Assembly: GCA_945877085.1 (NCBI GenBank)
Contig: CAMCQV010000007.1
Span: 1 to 40,273, forward strand
Origin: Chitinophaga pinensis
GTDB taxonomy: Bacteria > Bacteroidota > Bacteroidia > Chitinophagales > Chitinophagaceae
Direction: 5' to 3'
Length of the DNA stretch: 40,273 nucleotides
The notes under the pieces were generated by a model, which did no database searches, was not told where the DNA came from, and saw nothing but the letters and a program-made list of their open reading frames with translations. Positions 1 through 9,607 of the stretch are shown piece after piece. The first letter of the stretch is position 1. Every line of letters starts with the position of its first letter. The position numbers and the translations under genes were made by a program.

Positions 1-474
1 GCGATTGCAAATAAATTAGGTTATGTTTTATTGAACACTTCTAATAAGAGTGAATTGGCAACAGGCTATGGCACATTATATGGAGATATGGCTGGCGGAT
101 TAGGCGTCTTAGGTGATTGTTATAAATTACAAGTGTATGAATTAGCGAATTATATTAATTCGATTAAAATAATTATTCCAAAAAATATTATTAAAAAAGC
201 ACCAAGTGCAGAATTAAGACCAGATCAAAAAGACAGTGATAGCTTACCAGACTATGCCATACTGGATCAAGTTTTATATCAATACATAGAAAAACGCGCA
301 GATCCTGCCAACATCAAAGCACTTGGATTTGATGCAGCATTAGTAGATCGTACTTTAAAAATGGTGAATACCAACGAATACAAACGCAACCAATTTTGTC
401 CCATTATTCGAATATCGCCAAAAGCATTCGGCGTGGGAAGAAGAATGCCTATTGTTGGAAAATATTTATACTAG
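1..474 (+). CDS. nadE: NAD+ synthase, C-terminal part (5' truncated by window edge)
   Basis: Open frame from base 1: AIANKLGYVLLNTSNKSELATGYGTLYGDMAGGLGVLGDCYKLQVYELANYIN...APSAELRPDQKDSDSLPDY, characteristic of the NAD synthase C-terminal domain. Confidence 0.93.
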   Translation, partial: AIANKLGYVLLNTSNKSELATGYGTLYGDMAGGLGVLGDCYKLQVYELANYINSIKIIIPKNIIKKAPSAELRPDQKDSDSLPDYAILDQVLYQYIEKRADPANIKALGFDAALVDRTLKMVNTNEYKRNQFCPIIRISPKAFGVGRRMPIVGKYLY

Positions 475-477
475 TGT

Positions 478-1701
478 ATGAAAAACAAAACGATGATTTA
501 CCTAGCTGGTATTTTACTTTTTTTAAGTTTAAATACTGCGGCTCAAAAAACAGCACCTATTTTACCAGGTGCTTATCAAACAGCGCAATACCTGCCGCTT
601 TTAAAAAATAAAAGAGTGGGCTTGTTTACCAACCATACTGCCACTGTTGGAAATAAGCATTTGATAGATACTTTACTTGCGAGTGGGATTCAAATTCAAA
701 AAGTATTTACACCAGAACATGGCCTTAGAGGTACAGCAGACGCTGGTGAAAAAACCAAGGATGGTATAGATGAAGCAACAGGCGTAAAAATAGTTTCACT
801 CTATGGAAAAAAATATGGCCCAAGCGAAGCGGACCTGATGGATGTAGATGTATTGCTATTTGATATTCAAGATGTGGGCACCCGTTTTTATACATATATC
901 TCTTCGCTTCAATACTATATGGAAGCGGCATGGGCTAATAATAAACCCTTAGTTATCTTAGATCGTCCAAATCCAAATGGACATTATGTAGATGGGCCTG
1001 TTTTAGAAAAACCCTTTAGTAGTTTTGTTGGCAAGAAGCAGATTCCAACTGTATATGGTATGACCATTGGCGAATATGCTAAAATGTTGGTGGGTGAAAA
1101 ATGGTTGACTGCGCCTGCAGATAGCAATATCAATAAAACAGCAAACCCACTTCAATTCACTGTGATTGCTTGTAAAAATTATGCCCATACCTCCATGTAT
1201 ACTTTCAATATTGCACCTTCACCAAATTTACCAGACATGAATGCCATCTATTGGTATCCAACAACCTGTTTAATTGAAGGGTCGGTAATGAGTGAAGGAC
1301 GTGGCACTGCTCATGCGTTTGCACATATTGGCCATCCAAGTATCAAAGGCAAAAGTTTTAGCTTTGTTCCTGGACCAAGAACGGGCGCAATGAGTTCTAA
1401 ACTATATGGACAAACCTGTTATGGATGGGATTTGAGCAATCAAAAAGCACCTAATCAAATTGATTTAGATTTAATCATCGAAATGTACCAAGCTTTCCCT
1501 TTAAAGGATAGTTTTTTTATTGAGCCTAAATCAAAATTAGTGACCGACTACTTCTTTAATAAATTAGCTGGTAACGCTACTTTGATGGAGCAATTAAAAT
1601 CAGGCGCTTCTGCTGCAAGTATTAGGGCTAGCTGGCAACCAGGTTTAGCTGCTTTTAAATTGATGCGTAAAAAATATTTATTGTACAAAGATTTTGAATA
1701 G
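478..1701 (+). CDS. namZ: DUF1343 family protein, exo-beta-N-acetylmuramidase NamZ-like, secreted
   Basis: Signal peptide MKNKTMIYLAGILLFLSLNTAAQ; RVGLFTNHTA, FTPEHGLRG, DVLLFDIQDVGTRFYTYISSL, LDRPNPNG motifs typical of DUF1343/NamZ. Starts 3 nt after the nadE stop. Confidence 0.85.
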   Translation: MKNKTMIYLAGILLFLSLNTAAQKTAPILPGAYQTAQYLPLLKNKRVGLFTNHTATVGNKHLIDTLLASGIQIQKVFTPEHGLRGTADAGEKTKDGIDEATGVKIVSLYGKKYGPSEADLMDVDVLLFDIQDVGTRFYTYISSLQYYMEAAWANNKPLVILDRPNPNGHYVDGPVLEKPFSSFVGKKQIPTVYGMTIGEYAKMLVGEKWLTAPADSNINKTANPLQFTVIACKNYAHTSMYTFNIAPSPNLPDMNAIYWYPTTCLIEGSVMSEGRGTAHAFAHIGHPSIKGKSFSFVPGPRTGAMSSKLYGQTCYGWDLSNQKAPNQIDLDLIIEMYQAFPLKDSFFIEPKSKLVTDYFFNKLAGNATLMEQLKSGASAASIRASWQPGLAAFKLMRKKYLLYKDFE

Positions 1702-1778
1702 GCGAAAATAAAATATCATACCAGATGTTATTAAGTGTTATAAGATAAAAACTTAATACACTAATCTCGTTTTAATAC

Positions 1779-1821
1779 CTATAAAAAAAAGGTCCCAAAA
1801 TTTCGGGACCTTTTTTTATAG
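1779..1821. terminator. Bidirectional intrinsic terminator between convergent genes
   Basis: CTATAAAAAAAAGGTCCCaaaatttcGGGACCTTTTTTTATAG: stem flanked by A and T tracts, between namZ (+) and the BNR protein (-). Confidence 0.85.
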
Positions 1822-1843
1822 GCAATCAATGTATTCAAATCAA

Positions 1844-4800
1844 TTATCCACCAATGATTGGAATGGCTAATTGATGTACTGCATCATTTAATTTTTTAAC
1901 GCCTGTTTTCTTTAGTGCATCCAGCTTATTGAATTCAGCATCAACTTGTCCTTTTAACAATTCATACACACCTTGCACTTGTTGTGTTGGTGCGGTGTAA
2001 CCAGATGCTGCTGATTCAAATACACCAGCAATTTTATCGTCTAAGCGAATAGGGAAATTCAATACATCCTGTCCACTCTTAGCTTTTGTTTGGTGCAATG
2101 CTTCTTCGATTGAAGTTAAGCTAGCCAATACTTCTTTTGCTTGTTTTTGGAAAGCTGAATCTTTTGTTTTCTTTTGTAACATGCCAATCTGAGCGCGTAA
2201 TTCTTTGATGCTCTTTAGATTTTTCATGATCTCACTAAATGTACCAGCAACCTTTAATAAAAATTGCTCCTGCGCTTTTAAGTCCGCATCAGATACTTTA
2301 TAATTTGGATCAGCAACAATCGTGAATGGTTGTTCTGATACCGTATTATCAATAGTTACTTTCGCCGTGTATTTACCAGGCGCTGCCAATACTGGGCTTG
2401 TTGAACCATTCCAGAGAATCAAACCAGGCTCTGGTTTTTCAGCTTCTTTATGGTACATATTCCATACAAAACTTTGGAATCCAGCTTCGCTACTTGGACC
2501 ACCTACTTCTGATTGGTTTATTTTTTTGATCACTTTTTTCTGATCATCCATGATCACGATTTCTACTTTAGAAGAATCTGAACTGTTCGCTTTCCAGTAT
2601 TTGATCACCACGCCTTTAGCAGGATTCGTTCCTACATTGGCAGGCATACTTGCTGAAACACCACGACCTCTTCTGCCACCCATTTGTGGAGGCACACGAT
2701 AGGTATTTGCAATAGGGAATACTTGATTTACAGTTGGTGCAGGTTGGAAGTTTTCGATCAATGATAAGTCGTCTAAAACATAAATACTTCTTCCTTGTGT
2801 TCCTACAATCAAGTTTTGATCTTTAATCAATAAATCAGTAATTGGTGTTACTGGTAAATCCAACTGGAAGCGTTCCCAAGAAGCACCATCATTAATAGAT
2901 ACATACAATCCATATTCTGTACCTGCAAATAAGACCCCTGCTTTTCTTGGACTTGCTACAATCGCTCTTGTAAAGTGCATTGGGTCAATTCCATTGGTGA
3001 TCTTGGTCCATGAAGCACCATAGTCTGTAGTCTTGTAGATATAAGGTGCAAAGTCATCTAATTTATACCTTGTTCCTGCAAAATAAGCAGTTCCTTTTCT
3101 GGTTGGATCAACTTCTACTCTATTCCACATGATCCATTTAGGGGCATCTTTTGGTGTTACATTCGTCCAAGTTTTACCACCATCTTTACTCACGTTGATC
3201 AAACCATCATCACTACCTGTCCATAATAAATCTTTTTCAAGAGGTGATTCTGCAGCAGTGAAAATCGTACAATAATATTCTACACTCGTGTTGTCTTGTG
3301 TGATTGGTCCACCAGAACTTTTTTGTTTTGTTTTATCATCTGTTGTTAAATCCGGAGATAACATATTCCAACTTGCACCTTCATTTTCTGAAGAAAATAA
3401 ATGGTTACCTGCTGTGTATAATTTCTTAGGATTATGTGGAGAGAAAAAGATTGGATGGTTCCATTGAAAACGATACTTCATCACTTCTGCACCAGCACCC
3501 ATTGGATTATCTGGCCATACATTGATCACTCTATTCTCTCCTGTTTTATGATCATAACGTGTAATTAATCCTCCATAAGAGCCCCCATACACAATATCAC
3601 TATTCAATGGATCAGCCACAATATAACCACTTTCTCCACCTGCAGTTACATCAAAATCGCTTTCTCCAATGAATGCACCATAAGTACTTGACTTAATTCT
3701 AAATGCTGAGTTATCTTGTTGCGCTCCTAAAATACGATAAGGGAAACTATTGTCTGTACTCAAACGATATACTTGTACAGTGGGCTGATTCATCATGGTA
3801 CTCCAGTTTCTACCTGCATCCATACTCACTTGGGCACCACCATCGTCTGACACAATCATTCTTTTTCCATTCTTAGGATCTATCCATAAATCATGGTGAT
3901 CACCATGTGGTGTTCTTAAAGAAGTAAAGTTTTTACCGCCATCAGAAGACACCATAAAGTTTACATTAGGGCAGTACACTTTATTTTCATCTGCAGGATC
4001 AACAAATACTTTGGTATAATACCATGCACGTTGACGAATATTGTTATCACTACTTGCTAATTCCCAAGTTTTTCCTGCATCATTTGATACATACAATCCA
4101 CCATTCGCATTTTCAATCAATGCATATAATTTATCCGTGTTTGATTTTGCAACTGCCACACCTACAATACCCCAAACACCCTTAGGTAATCCTTTATTAT
4201 TTTTGATAGACTCCCAAGTATTTCCACCGTCTGTACTCTTATACATTCCAGAACCAGCACCACCACTTTCTAAACTATAAGGTGTACGAATCAATTCCCA
4301 TGTACCCGCATACATAATATCTGGGTTACTTGGATCAATAATTAAATCACTCGCACCAGTTTGTGGATTCACGTACAATACTCTTTTCCATGTAGCGCCT
4401 CCATCTAAACTTTTGTACACCCCTCTGTTTTCATTTGGACCAAATAAATGACCCATTACAGCTGCCCATACAATGTCTGGATTTTTTGGATGCACAATCA
4501 AACGCACAATATGACGTGCTTCTTTTAGACCAATATTTTTCCATGTCTTGCCATCATCTGTTGACTTCCACATACCCTCTAAACCTTCACTTACATTACC
4601 GCGCATAGAGTTCTCTCCTTCGCCCACATAAACGATAGATTCATTTGATGGTGCAATCGCAATGGCACCAATCGTACCACCAAAATAGCCATCAGAAATA
4701 TTTTTCCAGTTATTACCAGCATCGGTTGTTTTCCAAACACCACCACCTGTCGACCCCATGTAAAAAGTATTTACATCTGTATAGGAGCCTACACCTGCTG

Positions 4801-4975
4801 CAGCACGTCCACCTCTGAACGGACCCACAAGTCTAAAACTTTGTGCTTTAATAATGGGGTCTTGTGTCAATTCAACTGCCTTGATTGCTTCAGTAGGTTT
4901 TTTCTTTTGCGCTTGCGCAGGACTTATAGCAACTAGTCCAAGCAATGTCAGAAATACAAAAAGTAGTTTTTTCAT
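1844..4975 (-). CDS. Secreted BNR/VPS10 (sortilin-like) beta-propeller protein, paralog 1
   Basis: 1043 aa, signal peptide MKKLLFVFLTLLGLVAISPAQAQ; about 11 Asp-box-like motifs (e.g. STDDGKTWKNI, SLDGGATWKRV, STDGGNTWESI, SKDGGKTWTNV); C-terminal helical tail. Confidence 0.85.
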   Translation of the reverse strand: MKKLLFVFLTLLGLVAISPAQAQKKKPTEAIKAVELTQDPIIKAQSFRLVGPFRGGRAAAGVGSYTDVNTFYMGSTGGGVWKTTDAGNNWKNISDGYFGGTIGAIAIAPSNESIVYVGEGENSMRGNVSEGLEGMWKSTDDGKTWKNIGLKEARHIVRLIVHPKNPDIVWAAVMGHLFGPNENRGVYKSLDGGATWKRVLYVNPQTGASDLIIDPSNPDIMYAGTWELIRTPYSLESGGAGSGMYKSTDGGNTWESIKNNKGLPKGVWGIVGVAVAKSNTDKLYALIENANGGLYVSNDAGKTWELASSDNNIRQRAWYYTKVFVDPADENKVYCPNVNFMVSSDGGKNFTSLRTPHGDHHDLWIDPKNGKRMIVSDDGGAQVSMDAGRNWSTMMNQPTVQVYRLSTDNSFPYRILGAQQDNSAFRIKSSTYGAFIGESDFDVTAGGESGYIVADPLNSDIVYGGSYGGLITRYDHKTGENRVINVWPDNPMGAGAEVMKYRFQWNHPIFFSPHNPKKLYTAGNHLFSSENEGASWNMLSPDLTTDDKTKQKSSGGPITQDNTSVEYYCTIFTAAESPLEKDLLWTGSDDGLINVSKDGGKTWTNVTPKDAPKWIMWNRVEVDPTRKGTAYFAGTRYKLDDFAPYIYKTTDYGASWTKITNGIDPMHFTRAIVASPRKAGVLFAGTEYGLYVSINDGASWERFQLDLPVTPITDLLIKDQNLIVGTQGRSIYVLDDLSLIENFQPAPTVNQVFPIANTYRVPPQMGGRRGRGVSASMPANVGTNPAKGVVIKYWKANSSDSSKVEIVIMDDQKKVIKKINQSEVGGPSSEAGFQSFVWNMYHKEAEKPEPGLILWNGSTSPVLAAPGKYTAKVTIDNTVSEQPFTIVADPNYKVSDADLKAQEQFLLKVAGTFSEIMKNLKSIKELRAQIGMLQKKTKDSAFQKQAKEVLASLTSIEEALHQTKAKSGQDVLNFPIRLDDKIAGVFESAASGYTAPTQQVQGVYELLKGQVDAEFNKLDALKKTGVKKLNDAVHQLAIPIIGG

Positions 4976-5014
4976 AATTGAAATTTATAATGAATAATCC
5001 TTGTTTGAAAAGTT

Positions 5015-5046
5015 AAAAAACGAGTCCCCCAATTGGAGGACTTCGT
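5015..5046 (-). terminator. Intrinsic terminator downstream of propeller paralog 2
   Basis: Minus strand reads AAGTCCTCCAATTGGGGGACTCGTTTTTT: GC stem then T-run, between the two paralogs. Confidence 0.75.
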
Positions 5047-5048
5047 CT

Positions 5049-8000
5049 TTATTTTATTGTTTCTATTTCTTTAAATTTTTTGATTGGTGTAGCTTCTACT
5101 AATTTTCTGAAATCTGCCCAATCTTTGGCAAAGAATGCATTCACTTTTGTAACAACTTCATCAGCTGCCACTTTTGCTGCTGCTATGGCACGATCTTCTT
5201 GTGCGCCTGGCATAGAAGTCTTACCCATTACTAGCATACTCGCATTGCGGATAATACCTATTGGCGTGATCGTTGCTACGGTACCATAGCCTTGCTTCTC
5301 TTGTCTTTTACCCACCATCATTTCTCTTAAGTTCTTCACTTTTTCAGTAATGGCTTTATGTACTTTATTCAAGCTATCAACACCTTTGTCTTTTTTATCT
5401 TTCCACTCCGCTTTTAATTGTGTTAAAATTAAATCTGCATCATCCAATTGGTCTTGTGCAGCATTGTATTTATCTGCAACCCCTTGCAATTGATCTAATA
5501 ATTTATCCTGTGCAAGTACCACTTCGTTTTTACTTGGCAATCTTGGATCATCTGCCACTTCAACCATTGCTGAATCTTTCCAATTACCAGCAGTAACCAC
5601 TACTTTGTATTTACCAGGTAACACATCTCTACCAGTGAATTCTCTTTCTTCTGCAGGGCTTGCATCAGCTGCACCTTCTGCCATTCTTCTACCAAATCCG
5701 CCACCACCAGATTTTGGTGCACCAGCGCCTCTTTTTCCTTTTTGTTCAAAGCCCCAATAACTTCTATTTAAACCTGTTGAATCTAATTTAACATTCAAAT
5801 TTCTAATCACGTTATCCATGGCATCTTTAATTTGCACTTTTGCTTTCTTCACTGTATCAGTTGAGTAAATCGAGATAGCCATTCCAGTTGGTTTATTTGG
5901 CGCATCCCACATGCCCCATGTACTCCACTCATAAGGTGAATTCTTAATAGATAAGTTGATTGCAGTTGGAGGCACACTCATAAAGAATTTAGAAGTTTGT
6001 GCTTTTGCAAGTTTTCTTAAAGGTCTGATGTCATCCAATACCCATAAGCTTCTTCCAAATGTAGCGATAGCTAAATCTGCTTCTCTTTCTTGAATTGCAA
6101 AATCATAAGTTGATACAGCTGGGTATCCGTTTTTCCATTGTTGGAATTGAACACCATTGTCTAAACTAACGTACATACCTTGCTCTGTTCCTACAAATAT
6201 TAAATTTGGTTCTGTTGGATCTTGCAATACAGTTAATGCATAACCTGTTACTTTCTTTTCATCCACCATATTCGTCCAAGTTTTTCCAGCATCTGATGAT
6301 CTGAAAATATAAGGAGCGAAATCACCTTGTCTATAATTGTTCACCACTACAAATACTTCATTTGCATTGTATGCAGATGTTCTAATTTGAGGAATCCAAG
6401 CACCTTTAGGCAAGCCAGTGATGTTTGCTGTTAAATCGGTCCAAGTTGCACCGCCATTGCTTGTCATTTGAACTTTACCGTCGTCTGTACCAATATAGAT
6501 CAATCCTTTTTGTACCGCACTTGGTGCAATACAAATAATCGTACAATGATTCTCTGCACCAGTGATGTCAATACTCAAACCACCATTATCTCTTTGGTCA
6601 ATTTTAGCACTATCGTTGGTCGTTAAATCTGGAGAAATCAATTCCCAAGCAGCGCCTTTATTGGTACTCTTATGTAAAAATTGAGATCCGAAATAAATTG
6701 TTTTTTTATCAAATGGATCTTGTGCAATTGCAGCATTCCAGTTAAAGCGTAATAATGTTTTTGCATCTGGTGCTGGTGGCTTGATATAAGAAGATTGTCC
6801 TGTTACGGTATTGTATCTTCCTACGTTACCACCCTGACTCATTGCATATACCCAATTTGCATCTTCTGCATCAGGCATTACATCAAATCCATCTCCACCC
6901 CATAAATTATCCCAATCAAAATTACGAATACCCCCTTGTGTAGTTGTATAAGCAGGACCTCTCCAAGAACCATTGTCTTGCATACCTCCCATCACATGAT
7001 AAGGAATTTCATTGTCTACATTAATATGGTAAAATTGTCCTACAGGAATTTTCTCATCAAACATCCATGTCTTTCCACCATCACGTGTAATACCTATTCC
7101 ACCGTCGTTTCCGTCTATGATGTATTTATTATCTGTTGGATGAATCCAAAATGCATGGTGGTCTGGGTGGATACCACTGTAAGGAATAATGGTTTCAAAA
7201 CTCTTTCCGCCATCAATACTTTTTTGAACTGTTTGACTGATATACCATAATGTATTTTCATTCAATGGATCGCTAATGATGTCTTGGAAATAGAAAGGAC
7301 GATTGTCTACAATCGACTTTTGACCATTCACTAATTTCCAAGAATAGCCGCCATCTTCACTCTTATACAATCCACTTTTCTTTGATTCTACCAATGCATA
7401 TACCATATTTGGATTTGAACGGCTAATCGTAATACCTACACGACCTAAATCGCCATCAGGTAAACCATGTTCTTTTCCTAATTTGATGAAATTTTTACCG
7501 CCATCAATGGTCATATATAATCCACTTCCCTTTCCACCACTTTCTAAATGATATGGATTACGGTAATGATGCCACATTGCAACAAATAATTTATTAGGAT
7601 TAGATGGATCCATAATCATATCACCAGGACCAGATGTGTCATTGGTAAATAAAATTTGATTCCATGTATCTCCACCATCTGTTGTTTTGTATACACCTCT
7701 ATTTTTACTTTGACCATAAGGATTACCAATCGCACCAGCATACACTGTGTTAGGATTAGTAGGATCAATAATGACTCTATGGATATTTCTAGTTAGCTCT
7801 AAACCCATGCGCTTCCAAGTTCTACCAGCATCCATTGTTTTGTAGATACCTTCTCCTATGCTAATTGAGTTTCTTGGATTCCCTTCTCCAGTACCTACCC
7901 AAACAACGCTTGGATTAGATTGCTGAATGGCCAATGCACCAATATTTAAAATAGGTTGTTCGTCAAAAACGGGTGTCCAACTTACACCGGCATTGCTTGT

Positions 8001-8258
8001 TTTCCAAACACCGCCCGATGCAGCTCCAATCCAGATATGATTTGGATTTGCCACTTCTGCATCAATGGTCGTTACACGTCCACTCATACTTGCTGGTCCA
8101 ATATTTCTTGGCTTCCAATCTTTAAATACTTTGTTGATGTCTACTTTTTCGGTAGAAGCTACTTGAGCAGGCGCTGCTTTCTTTACTTTTTGAGCAGTTG
8201 CTTGACCAATTGTCAAAACAGTTGCCAATAGCACAGAACCAAGGGTAATAATACGCAT
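5049..8258 (-). CDS. Secreted BNR/VPS10 (sortilin-like) beta-propeller protein, paralog 2
   Basis: 1069 aa, signal peptide MRIITLGSVLLATVLTIGQATAQ; about 11 Asp-box-like motifs (e.g. TMDAGRTWKRM, TTDGGDTWNQI, TRDGGKTWMFD, SSDAGKTWTNM); same architecture as paralog 1. Confidence 0.85.
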   Translation of the reverse strand: MRIITLGSVLLATVLTIGQATAQKVKKAAPAQVASTEKVDINKVFKDWKPRNIGPASMSGRVTTIDAEVANPNHIWIGAASGGVWKTSNAGVSWTPVFDEQPILNIGALAIQQSNPSVVWVGTGEGNPRNSISIGEGIYKTMDAGRTWKRMGLELTRNIHRVIIDPTNPNTVYAGAIGNPYGQSKNRGVYKTTDGGDTWNQILFTNDTSGPGDMIMDPSNPNKLFVAMWHHYRNPYHLESGGKGSGLYMTIDGGKNFIKLGKEHGLPDGDLGRVGITISRSNPNMVYALVESKKSGLYKSEDGGYSWKLVNGQKSIVDNRPFYFQDIISDPLNENTLWYISQTVQKSIDGGKSFETIIPYSGIHPDHHAFWIHPTDNKYIIDGNDGGIGITRDGGKTWMFDEKIPVGQFYHINVDNEIPYHVMGGMQDNGSWRGPAYTTTQGGIRNFDWDNLWGGDGFDVMPDAEDANWVYAMSQGGNVGRYNTVTGQSSYIKPPAPDAKTLLRFNWNAAIAQDPFDKKTIYFGSQFLHKSTNKGAAWELISPDLTTNDSAKIDQRDNGGLSIDITGAENHCTIICIAPSAVQKGLIYIGTDDGKVQMTSNGGATWTDLTANITGLPKGAWIPQIRTSAYNANEVFVVVNNYRQGDFAPYIFRSSDAGKTWTNMVDEKKVTGYALTVLQDPTEPNLIFVGTEQGMYVSLDNGVQFQQWKNGYPAVSTYDFAIQEREADLAIATFGRSLWVLDDIRPLRKLAKAQTSKFFMSVPPTAINLSIKNSPYEWSTWGMWDAPNKPTGMAISIYSTDTVKKAKVQIKDAMDNVIRNLNVKLDSTGLNRSYWGFEQKGKRGAGAPKSGGGGFGRRMAEGAADASPAEEREFTGRDVLPGKYKVVVTAGNWKDSAMVEVADDPRLPSKNEVVLAQDKLLDQLQGVADKYNAAQDQLDDADLILTQLKAEWKDKKDKGVDSLNKVHKAITEKVKNLREMMVGKRQEKQGYGTVATITPIGIIRNASMLVMGKTSMPGAQEDRAIAAAKVAADEVVTKVNAFFAKDWADFRKLVEATPIKKFKEIETIK

Positions 8259-8344
8259 ATGAACTTTATTTTCTTTTTAAAATAATGAAGTTCTAAGCTA
8301 TTGCATTTTACCCAAAAATCAATAAAAAATGGATGAACGTTATT

Positions 8345-9520
8345 TTAGAGTTTTTCGATGATACCAGCCACACCTTGGCCACCACCCACACAGGCTGTAA
8401 CGATACCATAACGCTTATTTAATCGCTCTAAGTCATTGATAATCTGTACAGTTAGCTTGGACCCAGTACACCCCAAAGGATGCCCTAAGGCAATCGCGCC
8501 ACCATTGATATTGACTTTGGCTTGGTCTAAACCCAAAGTTCTTATGACAGCTAAGGCCTGAGAAGCAAAGGCTTCATTGAGTTCAAAAAGGTCTATTTGG
8601 TTTAGGCTCATCCCTGCTTGCCTTAATACTTTTGGCACCGCTTCAATGGGTCCAATCCCCATAATTCTTGGATGCACCCCAGCCACTGCGCAGTTCACCA
8701 ATCTTCCAATTGGCTTAAGTCCTAAAGATTGCATTAAACGATCACTCATCACTACCACAAAACTTGCACCATCACTTGTTTGAGAAGAGTTACCAGCGGT
8801 CACTGATCCCTTCACTGCAAAAGCTGGTTTTAATTTTGCTAAAGCTTCTAAAGTCGTGTCTGCACGAACGCCTTCATCTGTGTCCACAGTAAAGTTGCGT
8901 GTCGCTTTCTTATTGTTTTCGTTGATATATGTCTCTGTAATTTCAATTGGCAGGATGCCTTTTTTGAAATGGCCATTGTCAATGGCTTGTTTTGCTTTTT
9001 GATGAGAAGCCAATGCAAATGCATCTTGATCTTCTCTACTTACACTATATTCATTGGCCACCGCTTCCGCAGTTAAACCCATTGATAAATAATAATCTGG
9101 TTCGTCTTTTGCAATTGAATAAGCTGGGACTGTTTTCCATCCAGTAGTAGGCACCATTGACATGGATTCTGTACCACCAGCAATGATACAATCCGCCATA
9201 CCCGTTCTGATTTTTGCAGTCGCCATGGCAATACTTTCTAAACCACTTGCGCAATAACGATTGATGGTGATACCTGGTACTTCAATGCCCAACGCTTTTG
9301 CAGCAATGATTCTACCGAATTGCAAACCTTGCTCTGCTTCCGGCACAGCATTGCCCACAATCACATCGTCAATTAATTTGTGTTCCAATGCAGGCAAAGA
9401 TTTCATTAAACCCTGAATGAGTTCAATGGCTAATTCGTCGGAACGCATAAAACGGAACCCACCTTTTTTACTTTTAGTCACCGCTGTTCTAAAACCCGCT
9501 ACGATATAAGCTTCTTGCAT
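8345..9520 (-). CDS. Acetyl-CoA C-acyltransferase (thiolase)
   Basis: MQEAYIVAGFRTAVTKSKKGGFR; NRYCASGLESIAMA active-site Cys; NGGAIALGHPLGCTGSKL; CVGGGQG C-terminus. ORF track begins at 9580, but the conserved N-terminus starts at Met 9520. Confidence 0.92.
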   Translation of the reverse strand: MQEAYIVAGFRTAVTKSKKGGFRFMRSDELAIELIQGLMKSLPALEHKLIDDVIVGNAVPEAEQGLQFGRIIAAKALGIEVPGITINRYCASGLESIAMATAKIRTGMADCIIAGGTESMSMVPTTGWKTVPAYSIAKDEPDYYLSMGLTAEAVANEYSVSREDQDAFALASHQKAKQAIDNGHFKKGILPIEITETYINENNKKATRNFTVDTDEGVRADTTLEALAKLKPAFAVKGSVTAGNSSQTSDGASFVVVMSDRLMQSLGLKPIGRLVNCAVAGVHPRIMGIGPIEAVPKVLRQAGMSLNQIDLFELNEAFASQALAVIRTLGLDQAKVNINGGAIALGHPLGCTGSKLTVQIINDLERLNKRYGIVTACVGGGQGVAGIIEKL

Positions 9521-9595
9521 AAAAAAGTCTTTAATTGACACCATAAATGTAGGCTTTTTTGTAAACAGTTGTTTATGCAACTAAATATTTCATTG

Positions 9596-9603
9596 TAAAT
9601 TTG
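9596..9603 (+). promoter_or_regulatory. Candidate Bacteroidota -7 element (TAAATTTG) for pyrD
   Basis: TAAATTTG matches TAnnTTTG and ends 4 nt before the pyrD ATG at 9608; no clear -33 element seen. Confidence 0.4.
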
Positions 9604-9607
9604 AGGC

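Noticed and set aside
396-611. 71-aa plus-strand ORF spanning the nadE/namZ junction
   Set aside because: Overlaps two confident genes in another frame; composition looks like frame-shifted coding sequence.
725-1188. Minus-strand ORFs inside namZ
   Set aside because: Antisense to a well-supported gene, no recognisable domains, no start signals.
6936-7250. 104-aa plus-strand ORF (and others at 7956-8231) antisense to propeller paralog 2
   Set aside because: Repetitive antisense of Asp-box codons; no independent coding evidence.
1844-8258. Propeller proteins as sialidases
   Set aside because: Asp boxes alone are not diagnostic; I could not identify the arginine triad of sialidases.
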